NCBI GenBank assembly: GCA_965145485.1
Contig: CBCTCU010000045.1
Location: forward strand, 1 to 22,442
Direction: 5' to 3'
Source: CABQCM01 sp965145485
GTDB taxonomy: Bacteria; Bacillota; Clostridia; Oscillospirales; Acutalibacteraceae
DNA length: 22,442 bases
This document shows, piece by piece, positions 14,235-20,109 of this stretch. The position numbers and the translations under genes were made by a program. Under the pieces are notes generated by a model, which had not been told where the DNA came from, searched no databases, and was given only the letters and a program-made list of their open reading frames with translations. Within the stretch, counting starts at the first letter, position 1, and every line of letters starts with the position of its first letter.

Positions 14235-15670
14235 ACGGCATCCGGCTCCTTCGCACAGTAGTCCTGGTAGGTCCCCTGCCGCTGCATCTGTGCTTTGAGA
14301 AAATCAGCGAGGGCGTTGGCGCGGATATTCTTATATAGATCGACAATATGGATTTCCACCGGGAAGGTCTCCTTGATGCGCAGAAAGGCCTGGGTCATTT
14401 GGTAGGAGGTCCCCCCCAGCCTCGTGAAGCTGTCCTCCGGGGCGATCTCCATCTTGAGCACATCGGCCCAGATGCGCATCACGTCCCGAAGGACCGGGTC
14501 GCCGGTACCGGCTCGCCCCGGCGCGGGGAGAAGGGCGCTGTGCTCGCGCAGCGCGGCCGGGCTTTGCAGAGAAAGCGGCCGCTGAACGCCAGAGGCCGAG
14601 TAAAAGGCCCGCGGCCGGGCAAAGGAGGGCAGGCATTCGAGCCTGGAGCCGACCGCGTCGGGATCCCACGCCCCATCCAGGTCGAGGAAGCATTCGAGGT
14701 AGCCCCCTTCCGACTGGATTACCAGCGCCTCCCGGACGCCGGGGTAGCCCTCCATCCACACTGCATAGGCTGCCGGGGAGATTTCGCACCCGTGCAGCCA
14801 GAGGCTTGGTTCCGATTGGGGAGCGTCCGGGAGGGTAAGCTCCTCTATCCGTTCCCCCCGCGAGCAGGCCGTCGACCGCAGGCAGCGCGCCGCCGGTAAA
14901 GACTCCCGCGCGAATCGATAACATGGCGCATCCGGCGCGGGCCCATGCAAAACGACGTACCGCAGGGCAGCCAAATCACTGGCCGCACACAGGGAGAGCA
15001 GCTCCTCCACCCGGTCCGGCGGGCCCTCGACGTGGGTGACAGCCCCGTCGAGCAACGCCTCGAGCGCCGCGCTTTGGACGTCGCCGGCATCGATCCACTG
15101 CGCGCCGGCCAGAAGGCAGGAGCATAACACATAGGGATACCCTGGGGAAAGGGGATCGAGCAGGGACAGCACGCGGCTTTCGGCGGTTATGGACAGCCGG
15201 TTGATCCGGCTTTTGAGTCCCTCATCGGCCGTATGCCTTTCCATTCCCCGCACGCAAAGAGGGGGAGAGGAGCATGGCTCGAGCAGGTAACAAAAGGGCG
15301 GGGCGTGTTGGTCGGGCTTCCGTGGAGAAGCGGCGTTTGTCCCCTGCGCTGCCCCGGCGTTGTCCAATGCTTTGGGCCGGGGCAGCAGTGCCCTGGCCTC
15401 CTCCTCGCTCATGACGCCGGCCCCGGCAACAAAAAATGGAAGGCCATCCGCGGCAGCGGCCAGCATGGCGGCGGCCCTCTCCAAAGCGCTGTCCGAGCAC
15501 AGGACAACCGGCTCGCCCCGCCCCTCCCTCGCCGGTTCCCGACGCTGCGCTTGGGCCTGCTCGAAAAGCGAGCGGTAAGAAAGGAATCCCGGGTCGTCAT
15601 CATCGTTCAATGCGTTGGAATTCGCACGCCGGCGGACGGATTCCCACAACTGCGAGCCGAGCGAAATCAT
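14231..15670 (-). CDS. Decayed adenylation domain fused to intact carrier domain
   Basis: First gene of the biosynthetic operon, 479 residues, with AAGGAGG just ahead of its ATG. Residues 1-370 can be laid along an NRPS adenylation domain: SYRSLFEQAQ fits A1, LLAGAQWIDA the region after A4, and HGCEISPAAYAVWMEGYPGVREALVI the A8 region. The working motifs are gone, however: no TSGSTG phosphate loop (the place reads EPCSSPP), no YGPTE, no YTGD, and no catalytic Lys in an A10 motif. It should therefore not activate an amino acid. The carrier domain (about 390-460) is intact, with RLGGTSYQ placing phosphopantetheine on Ser422. It probably acts as a carrier loaded in trans, perhaps by the Phe-specific A-T protein, or as a docking partner for the radical SAM protein it is coupled to. 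Confidence 0.85.
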   Translation of the reverse strand: MISLGSQLWESVRRRANSNALNDDDDPGFLSYRSLFEQAQAQRREPAREGRGEPVVLCSDSALERAAAMLAAAADGLPFFVAGAGVMSEEEARALLPRPKALDNAGAAQGTNAASPRKPDQHAPPFCYLLEPCSSPPLCVRGMERHTADEGLKSRINRLSITAESRVLSLLDPLSPGYPYVLCSCLLAGAQWIDAGDVQSAALEALLDGAVTHVEGPPDRVEELLSLCAASDLAALRYVVLHGPAPDAPCYRFARESLPAARCLRSTACSRGERIEELTLPDAPQSEPSLWLHGCEISPAAYAVWMEGYPGVREALVIQSEGGYLECFLDLDGAWDPDAVGSRLECLPSFARPRAFYSASGVQRPLSLQSPAALREHSALLPAPGRAGTGDPVLRDVMRIWADVLKMEIAPEDSFTRLGGTSYQMTQAFLRIKETFPVEIHIVDLYKNIRANALADFLKAQMQRQGTYQDYCAKEPDAV

Positions 15671-16025
15671 ACTGCGGCCTCCTTGATCCTATGGTTTTCG
15701 CCGCCGCGGGGAACCCCTGCGCCCTCATGCGAAAACATGCCGCACACAGTGGGGACGATCCGGCGGTTTGGCACTAAAAATATTACCATTCCAGCGCTTC
15801 AAAAAACATGGCCGTCAGCGCGTGAAGCGGGGCGTTTTGGGGGCATTTCCACCGAAAAGGCCGCTGTGGCCGGTGTTGTGTAGAAACCATAGAAATAGGA
15901 CATAGACATGAGCTGGCAGGGTGCGGGTAGGCCGCTGCGGCCTGTTTGGGCATGGAAAATTAAGGGGTGGGGGCAGGATGGGGTTCCCCACGCGATGTTT
16001 TTGTCCGCAAAATGAGGGGGCGCGC
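15671..16025. other. Leader and upstream region of the biosynthetic operon; no gene seen
   Basis: No coding region is supported in these 355 bases. Three inverted repeats are visible: TTTTCGC/GCGAAAA (15695-15701 with 15729-15735), which encloses a GGGG-AA-CCCC element; a GGCCGC-type palindrome near 15860; and the near-identical AGGCCGC-T-GCGGCCT (15929-15943). The first would fold in the 5' leader of the biosynthetic mRNA just before its ribosome site. I could not identify a convincing minus-strand promoter; the best match (TGTTTT, 17 nt, TAATAT near 15770-15800) is weak. Confidence 0.4.
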
Positions 16026-16054
16026 TTGACAAACCATAGCCCCTTTGCTATAAT
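16026..16054 (+). promoter_or_regulatory. Consensus sigma-70-type promoter before RNA/tRNA region
   Basis: TTGACA (16026-16031), 17-nt spacer and TATAAT (16049-16054) form a perfect housekeeping promoter, predicting a start near 16061. What follows is not a protein gene with a ribosome site but a structured stretch, then tRNA-Ser sequences. Such an ideal promoter is typical for stable RNA transcription. Confidence 0.85.
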
Positions 16055-16060
16055 AAATTA

Positions 16061-16304
16061 GCTTTTTGGCTTTTGCATGTTGCAAAAGGCGTGCCGCCCA
16101 ATATGGGATGCGATTTGCTGCCTGGAAAATGGAAACGGTTGGATGACAGCGCGAATGATCCAGTTATCGTGGGTCGCGTTCCAAGAGTACCATGATACAC
16201 TGGTACAGCACGGAAGCTTGCGCATCCTATGGTTAGATACAGGCGCAGCCGGATGCGAATGGCAGCAACACAGCATAAGCGTTAACCTCGCAGGTGCGAG
16301 TTAA
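16061..16304 (+). ncRNA. Candidate structured RNA, about 220-240 nt
   Basis: The sequence downstream of the perfect promoter has extensive long-range complementarity. An outer helix pairs 16069-16083 with 16265-16280 (GC/TTGC-type pairs, small internal loops, TGTTGC with GCAACA). A second helix pairs 16103-16112 with 16221-16230 over 10 bp with one G-U. Inside are hairpins GTACCA/TGGTAC (16187-16206) and GATCC/GGGTC (16157-16175). Side hairpins lie at 16088-16098 and 16244-16257. A 3' hairpin (GTTAAC...GTTAAC, 16281-16304) closes the stretch but lacks a T-run. An alternative 5' hairpin CTTTTGCA/TGCAAAAG (16070-16088) would compete with the outer helix. A 75-residue open frame (16077-16304) lacks a ribosome site. 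I do not recognise an RNA family; 6S RNA or a raiA-type RNA are candidates to test. Confidence 0.45.
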
Positions 16305-16311
16305 CATACAT

Positions 16312-16351
16312 GGAGCGGTATCGAAGTGGTCATAACGGGACTGACTCGAAA
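16312..16351 (+). pseudogene. 5' half of a tRNA-Ser(CGA), broken at the anticodon loop
   Basis: The 40 bases from GGAGCGG onward read as a tRNA-Ser acceptor 5' strand, D arm (TCGAAGTGGTCATAACGGG), anticodon 5' stem ACTGA and loop CTCGAAA with anticodon CGA at 16347-16349. After the loop the expected 3' half is missing: no T arm with TTCGAAT and no CCGCTCC acceptor partner follows. An intact tRNA with the same anticodon lies 140 bases on. It is probably a relic of recombination at the anticodon loop. Confidence 0.65.
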
Positions 16352-16468
16352 ATTTTCGAAAAAGTGTCAGTTTTGTCCACCTAAAATCCAGTGTTTCTGC
16401 GGGCTCCCGCAGTTCGAAAAACCGAATATTTCGCAGTTCTTTCCGTCAGTTCTTTCCAAAAGTTTTGG
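16346..16468. repeat. Cluster of inverted repeats after the broken tRNA
   Basis: Three perfect or near-perfect palindromes lie between the tRNA fragment and the intact tRNA: TCGAAAATTTTCGA (16346-16359), which starts in the anticodon loop; CTGCGGG-CT-CCCGCAG (16397-16412); and CCAAAA-G-TTTTGG (16456-16468). ACTGAC/GTCAGT arms also enclose the first. They could be recombinase sites or RNA processing structures; function is not known. Confidence 0.5.
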
Positions 16469-16491
16469 GAATGATTTTCGGATTGATATAT

Positions 16492-16579
16492 GGAGAGTTG
16501 TCCGAGTGGTCGAAGGTGCAGCACTCGAAATGCTGTGTCCCGAAAGGGACCTAGGGTTCGAATCCCTAACTCTCCGCCA
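16492..16579 (+). tRNA. tRNA-Ser (anticodon CGA)
   Basis: A complete class II tRNA: acceptor GGAGAGT paired with ACTCTCC, D arm, anticodon stem CAGCA/TGCTG with loop CTCGAAA (anticodon CGA at 16526-16528), long variable arm GTCCC-GAAA-GGGAC, T arm TAGGG-TTCGAAT-CCCTA, discriminator G and encoded CCA. It decodes UCG. It borders the integrase gene, so its 3' part is probably the attachment site of the element to the right, regenerated on insertion. Confidence 0.97.
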
Positions 16580-16587
16580 AACACAGA

Positions 16588-16620
16588 AAAACCGCCTATT
16601 TTCAGGCGGTTTTCTCTTTT
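16588..16620 (+). terminator. Rho-independent terminator after tRNA-Ser
   Basis: A perfect 10-bp stem, AAAACCGCCT with AGGCGGTTTT, and a 6-nt loop (ATTTTC) are followed by CTCTTTT. It lies 8 nt after the tRNA CCA and ends the tRNA transcript. The A-rich 5' flank means it may also work for the convergent integrase transcript. Confidence 0.88.
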
Positions 16621-16643
16621 CATCCCCGAAATATCCCCGAATA

Positions 16644-17771
16644 TTACTGAATTTTGTTCAAAACCTGAATTGCGCGTTCTTCTTCGCGGGGGTAAAGATG
16701 GCTGTATGTGTTCCATGTGATCTCAATTTTTGAGTGTCCAAGTCTTCTGGCAATTTCCTGTATATTAATCCCTTCGTTTGCAAGCAACGATGCGTGAGAG
16801 TGCCGGAAATCGTGGATGCGGATATGCGGCAAATCGGCTGCCTTGGCAAACATTTTGTTTTTGTTTTCAATACTGGTGTCCCTCAAACATTTGGAGCCGC
16901 CACAGACGCGGAATTCTTCGCTGTATCCGTCGATTTCCTGTTGCATGGACTTGTACTGCGCCAATATTTTTAGGAGCGGCTGAGGCGCTTGCAGGTCGCG
17001 ATAGGAGGATCGATTCTTAGGCGGGGTTTCCCGGTCGGGGCCTTTTAATTTCTGCACAACGCTTCGCCTTACGTGAATGATTTCCCCCTCTATATCTGAC
17101 CATTTGAGCGCGTTGATCTCCCCTTTTCGCATGCCAGTATAGTATGCAACTGCAAAAAACACATAGTATCCCCAGCCCGTGATGGTGCCGTCCTGTTCGG
17201 CGTAATCGCGGGCTGCCTTTATGTATGCTCGAAATTGCTCCGGCGTGTAATATTGAAGCTTTTCGGCCGGTTTATCAAAGTACGCCTCGCGGAAGTTGCC
17301 AACGCTCGCGAGCGGGTTTTTAGGCAGGTACTCCATCTTGACTGCGTAGTTGAGCAACGCCCGGAAAGCCGCGAAAATATTCTGCTTTGTGCAGATAGAC
17401 AAATCCCGCCCGCCGATCTCGTTTTTCCATTTTTGTAGAACGGCGGTACTTAAACGGTCAATCCTGTATTCGCCCAAAGTCGGAAGTACATTCTGCTTAA
17501 GTATGCGCTTTGATTTATCCAATGTGCTTTCCCGGAGTTCGTGGGACATGGAAGCGGTATATTCATCAAATAGCCCCTGCACGGTCATACGCTTTACCGT
17601 CTCCTGCTGGCCTATCTCCGCTTTTAACTTGATTTCCAGTTCGTTTGCTTCGGCCAGTCCATAGGCTACCCGCTCCATCTGATGCGCCTTGCCGTCCTTA
17701 TCAGTGAAATTGACGCGGACGCGGTAGCGCTGTTTTCCGTCCTTTTTGCCGCCTGCCTTTTGGATCGGCAT
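16644..17771 (-). CDS. Tyrosine site-specific integrase
   Basis: This 375-residue recombinase inserts and excises the element at its attachment site. The N-terminal 60 residues form an arm-binding-type domain (KDGKQRYRVRVNFTDKDGK), followed by a SAM-like core-binding domain (about 62-160) and the catalytic domain (about 170-370). All key residues are visible: Arg215 in TGMRKGE, His320 and Arg323 in HDFRHSHAS, His346 in LGHSKIE and the nucleophile Tyr356 in WNTYSHL. Length and layout match integrases of Gram-positive prophages and integrative conjugative elements. The ATG is preceded by AAAGGAGG. The gene ends 65 nt from the tRNA-Ser 3' end, pointing its terminus at the tRNA as is usual for tRNA-targeting elements. 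Confidence 0.95.
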   Translation of the reverse strand: MPIQKAGGKKDGKQRYRVRVNFTDKDGKAHQMERVAYGLAEANELEIKLKAEIGQQETVKRMTVQGLFDEYTASMSHELRESTLDKSKRILKQNVLPTLGEYRIDRLSTAVLQKWKNEIGGRDLSICTKQNIFAAFRALLNYAVKMEYLPKNPLASVGNFREAYFDKPAEKLQYYTPEQFRAYIKAARDYAEQDGTITGWGYYVFFAVAYYTGMRKGEINALKWSDIEGEIIHVRRSVVQKLKGPDRETPPKNRSSYRDLQAPQPLLKILAQYKSMQQEIDGYSEEFRVCGGSKCLRDTSIENKNKMFAKAADLPHIRIHDFRHSHASLLANEGINIQEIARRLGHSKIEITWNTYSHLYPREEERAIQVLNKIQ

Positions 17772-17810
17772 TTCCTTTGTCCTCCTTTGATGTGCCTTTT
17801 GACGTAAACA

Positions 17811-17842
17811 CCGCCCGCTCTTGCTAGAACAAAAACGGGCGG
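17811..17842 (-). terminator. Possible terminator between TM2 gene and integrase
   Basis: A perfect 7-bp stem (CCGCCCG with CGGGCGG) encloses an 18-nt loop 20 nt after the TM2-protein stop. On the minus strand only GTGTTT follows, so termination would be weak; the integrase could be expressed by readthrough. Confidence 0.4.
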
Positions 17843-17862
17843 CACTTGATATGTTCGATCCG

Positions 17863-18816
17863 TTATTTTATGACGAGGCCTGCCCCATCTCGAAAGGTTC
17901 CGCTGGCTATTTTAATAATGTCATAAATCCAGCCGATGCAGAAACATCCTGCGGTGAATAGCCATATGATACCTGTTCCCACTTTGCCAACATAGAATCG
18001 GTGAATCCCTATAGCCCCTAAGAATATAGCCAAAATTAGCGCGGCAATTTTGTTTTTGTTGCTAACGCCTGGCCTATACCCACCATCAACGGGATTGACA
18101 TTGTTGTTAATGATAATTTGCGGCTGAGGCTGAGAAATGAACTGTTCAACGGGCTGAACTGTAGGCTGTTGGTGTTCCACCACCGTGATTTGGGCCGGCG
18201 TTCCCTGTTCCCACTGCTGTTTTAATTGCTCAATACACTTTATAGACTCAGGACACATTCTATAATAGTACAGACTCCACTCAGCAAAATATTTTTCAAA
18301 GCGTTTTGTTTTAGCCGATTCTGTTTTTAATTGCTCAAGCTTTTCCATAAACGTAGCATAATTTCTTTCTATAAAACGGCCTTCTATGCTTGACATATTC
18401 GACATATTGTCTATTAATTGTTCTCTTGGCGAATGCCCAGGCAAAAAAATATTTAGCTTTTCGAATTTTGATAAAATATCCGTCATTTCTATAAGACGAT
18501 CAATTGATTCAAAAAAAGTATTTATGTTCTTCGTCCCATTGATGAGGTTGACAATGTGGTCAAGTGTAGGCTTCTTGGTTTGATAATAGAATAATGCGCA
18601 CTGCTTCAAATCGGCCAGCGTCATGTATAGAACATTATCCCCGCCATAAATTGTATCATTGTCCCCTTTAAAAAAATTCTGTAGTTCGAGGGCTTCGACT
18701 AGTGCCATTCCATAATCTTTTTCGCTTAATTCTTCTACAGGTTTTGCTTTGATGAGCAGCTTTCCATCAGGAAGTATGATTTGCTCATTCTCATTTAACG
18801 AGTGAGATAACCCCAT
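17863..18816 (-). CDS. TM2-domain protein, long N-terminal region
   Basis: This 317-residue protein ends in a typical TM2 domain (about 253-312): a basic lead-in, a first helix with LILAIFLGAIGIHRFYVGK, then a second helix with WLFTAGCFCIGWIYDIIKI. The N-terminal 200 residues are mostly helical and charged, without a recognised enzyme motif. A Pro/Gln/Val/Asn-rich linker (about 207-245) follows. TM2 domains occur in many small bacterial membrane proteins of unknown role and in element-encoded proteins. The ATG has AAAAGGAGGAGG upstream. It sits between the repressor gene and the integrase, in the same direction, so it may be expressed in the integrated (lysogenic) state. Surface sensing, exclusion or defence roles are possible but not shown. 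Confidence 0.8.
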   Translation of the reverse strand: MGLSHSLNENEQIILPDGKLLIKAKPVEELSEKDYGMALVEALELQNFFKGDNDTIYGGDNVLYMTLADLKQCALFYYQTKKPTLDHIVNLINGTKNINTFFESIDRLIEMTDILSKFEKLNIFLPGHSPREQLIDNMSNMSSIEGRFIERNYATFMEKLEQLKTESAKTKRFEKYFAEWSLYYYRMCPESIKCIEQLKQQWEQGTPAQITVVEHQQPTVQPVEQFISQPQPQIIINNNVNPVDGGYRPGVSNKNKIAALILAIFLGAIGIHRFYVGKVGTGIIWLFTAGCFCIGWIYDIIKIASGTFRDGAGLVIK

Positions 18817-18840
18817 GTTTTCCTCCTCCTTTTATATTCT

Positions 18841-19464
18841 TTAAAATTTCGCTCTTAGCTCGACTACCTTGCCTATAATCGAAACAGGCAAACTTTCAAT
18901 ATCATCATTGGAATAAAATTTGGGCTCGTAGGCCGAATTGCTGGGAATCAGCATAATGCCTGCGGGCTCTTTTTTTATGCGCTTTACTGTGGCCTCATCG
19001 CCATTGACTAATACAACGGCAATGTCGCCAGAATCGCAATCGTTCTGCTGGCGGACAATCACCACATCACCATTGGATATTTTGGGTTCCATACTTTGCC
19101 CCTTAATTTGAAGCGCAAAATAATCACCCGACGCAGCGGTTTGGGCATCGATTTCTTCATAGTCCAATATATCCTCAATCGCCTCGATGGGCGTTCCGGC
19201 CGCCACCTTTCCCAGAACAGGAATCCATTTGCTTCCCGGCACAGACGGCTCGGGAGGACCTCCTGGAGTAGTTTCGCGCCCAAGTAGATAATCTACCGAC
19301 ACACCAAAGAAGTCTGCAAGACGTTGCATGGTGTCGAAATTGGGTTCGCGCTTCCCAGCTTCCCAACTCCCCACTGTAGATTGGGCCACCCCAAATTTGT
19401 CGGCAAAACTATATTGGGAATAACCGGCTTGTTCTCTTAGCTCTTTTAAGCGTATGCGAAACAT
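18841..19464 (-). CDS. LexA/CI-type repressor (XRE HTH + S24 peptidase)
   Basis: This 207-residue master repressor probably keeps the element quiescent. An XRE helix-turn-helix occupies about 5-62 (YSFADKFGVAQSTVGSWE). A short linker leads to a LexA-like self-cleaving domain: cleavage site Ala89-Gly90 in KVAAGTP, Ser124 in GQSMEP and Lys161 in ATVKRI. By family precedent, RecA filaments formed after DNA damage would trigger self-cleavage and induction. I start it at the ATG at 19464, with GAGGTG 6 nt before; the upstream GTG at 19473 overlaps that ribosome site. It is transcribed away from the XRE gene at 19615 across a shared control region. Confidence 0.93.
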   Translation of the reverse strand: MFRIRLKELREQAGYSQYSFADKFGVAQSTVGSWEAGKREPNFDTMQRLADFFGVSVDYLLGRETTPGGPPEPSVPGSKWIPVLGKVAAGTPIEAIEDILDYEEIDAQTAASGDYFALQIKGQSMEPKISNGDVVIVRQQNDCDSGDIAVVLVNGDEATVKRIKKEPAGIMLIPSNSAYEPKFYSNDDIESLPVSIIGKVVELRAKF

Positions 19465-19484
19465 TATTCTCACCTCTTGTCTCT

Positions 19485-19513
19485 ATATAATCACAAATCG
19501 TAATCATTATCAA
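19485..19513 (-). promoter_or_regulatory. Promoter of the CI-like repressor
   Basis: On the minus strand, TTGATA (19508-19513), a 17-nt spacer and TTATAT (19485-19490) lie just upstream of the repressor ribosome site. It faces the strong rightward promoter at 19554, as in phage-type switches. Confidence 0.65.
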
Positions 19514-19540
19514 TAAAAAAATAAATTTTTCAAGAAAATA

Positions 19541-19602
19541 ATCTCTAAATGAGTTGACAAACGCATTTAGAGATGATATAATAACCGCGAAATGAGTTTA
19601 CA
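19541..19602 (+). promoter_or_regulatory. Early promoter with operator
   Basis: TTGACA (19554-19559), 17 nt and TATAAT (19577-19582) form a perfect promoter. A perfect 10-bp inverted repeat, ATCTCTAAAT (19541-19550) and ATTTAGAGAT (19565-19574), brackets the -35 box: a probable repressor operator. A direct repeat AAATGAGTT(G/T)ACA occurs at 19547 and 19590, the second between the -10 box and the ribosome site. Repressor binding here would block the XRE gene at 19615. Confidence 0.82.
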
Positions 19603-19614
19603 GGAGGTGACACC

Positions 19615-19827
19615 TTGAGAACTTGGCTAAAAGAACTCCGTATAGCTGCGGGATATTCCACCTATAAGGCGGCAGAGCTGTCCGGCATTTCTCAAAGCTA
19701 TTACGCATCAATTGAGGCAGGGGTTCGCGGAAATCCTCTAAATGTGGATGTAGCCAAAAAGATAGCCAAAGCTTTGGGTTTTGACTGGACAAGATTCTAC
19801 CAAGACGTAGACCAGAAAGGAGCATAA
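19615..19827 (+). CDS. XRE-family HTH protein (Cro-like position)
   Basis: This 70-residue DNA-binding protein is almost entirely one helix-turn-helix domain: STYKAAELSGISQSYYASIE spans the two key helices, then NVDVAKKIAKALGF. It starts at a TTG with AGGAGG 7 nt upstream. Position, size and divergence from the CI-like gene suggest a Cro- or antirepressor-type early regulator, though an excision regulator is also possible. The next small gene follows 3 nt after its stop. Confidence 0.85.
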   Translation: MRTWLKELRIAAGYSTYKAAELSGISQSYYASIEAGVRGNPLNVDVAKKIAKALGFDWTRFYQDVDQKGA

Positions 19828-19830
19828 AAA

Positions 19831-19977
19831 ATGAACCACGAAAGCATCCGGGAGTTTAGAACGGTAAGAGGAGAAGAAGAAACGAACTCCTTGTTGGCAA
19901 CGGGGAAATGGCGCGTAATCAACCTTGAATATGAGGACGAAGGCATAGTAGCCACTCTAGCGCGTATCAAGGCATAA
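19831..19977 (+). CDS. Small hypothetical protein, 48 residues
   Basis: An open frame from ATG at 19831 to TAA at 19977 has AAAGGAG 8 nt upstream and begins 3 nt after the XRE gene, so it is very likely translated from the same mRNA. The product is charged and soluble (MNHESIREFRTVRGEEE at its start, ending EDEGIVATLARIKA) with no motif I recognise. Small proteins after Cro-like genes are common in Gram-positive elements; function unknown. Confidence 0.65.
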   Translation: MNHESIREFRTVRGEEETNSLLATGKWRVINLEYEDEGIVATLARIKA

Positions 19978-19998
19978 AAAATCCCCGCCGAAGCGGGG
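19976..19998 (-). terminator. Rho-independent terminator for the exonuclease transcript
   Basis: On the minus strand CCCCGC-TTCG-GCGGGG is followed by ATTTTTT. The UUCG tetraloop and T-run make it strong. It overlaps the stop codon of the convergent small gene at 19831-19977. Confidence 0.82.
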
Positions 19999-20011
19999 AG
20001 GAAAGAAATAG

Positions 20012-20092
20012 TTACATAGCTAGGAAGATGGGATTCAACAGGGCAATGGCGATAATTACTCCAACCACTGCCAAGACTGTAAAAAAACACAA
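20012..20092 (-). CDS. Possible small hydrophobic peptide, 26 residues
   Basis: Just after the exonuclease gene, and before its terminator, a minus-strand frame from a TTG at 20092 encodes about 26 residues that are almost all hydrophobic (CFFTVLAVVGVIIAIALLNP), i.e. one membrane helix. No clear ribosome site precedes it, and the frame opens only 10 codons further up, so translation is uncertain. It could also be a chance composition effect. Confidence 0.22.
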   Translation of the reverse strand: MCFFTVLAVVGVIIAIALLNPIFLAM

Positions 20093-20109
20093 GGATACTT
20101 TTGATTGTA

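Larger units (their letters stand above)
5380..15670 (-). other. NRPS-type biosynthetic gene cluster (six genes)
   Basis: Six minus-strand genes form one block, listed in transcription order: pseudo-A-T (15670), B12-type radical SAM (14234), free C domain (12209), U32 protein (10123), A-T module (9005), thioesterase (6102). ATGA overlaps join the first two genes and the U32/A-T pair; A-T and thioesterase are 17 nt apart. Two larger gaps (129 and 856 nt) flank the C-domain gene, so a second promoter is possible. The set has one credible active adenylation domain, two carrier domains, one complete condensation domain and two metal-dependent tailoring enzymes. The product is unknown; Phe is the predicted building block. 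Confidence 0.8.

Noticed and set aside
16077..16304. 75-residue protein after the perfect promoter
   Set aside because: No ribosome site, no recognisable family, and the same bases form extensive helices; a structured RNA explains it better.
16312..16440. Full-length tRNA with an intron or long insert in the anticodon loop
   Set aside because: TCAGT after the loop could close the anticodon stem, but no matching T arm or acceptor 3' strand follows, so a broken tRNA is the simpler reading.
16326..16733. 135-residue plus-strand frame across the tRNA
   Set aside because: It runs through the intact tRNA-Ser and its terminator, so it cannot be a normal gene.
19797..20090. 97-residue minus-strand frame beyond the exonuclease
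   Set aside because: It is antisense to the small gene at 19831-19977, lacks a ribosome site and crosses the exonuclease terminator hairpin.
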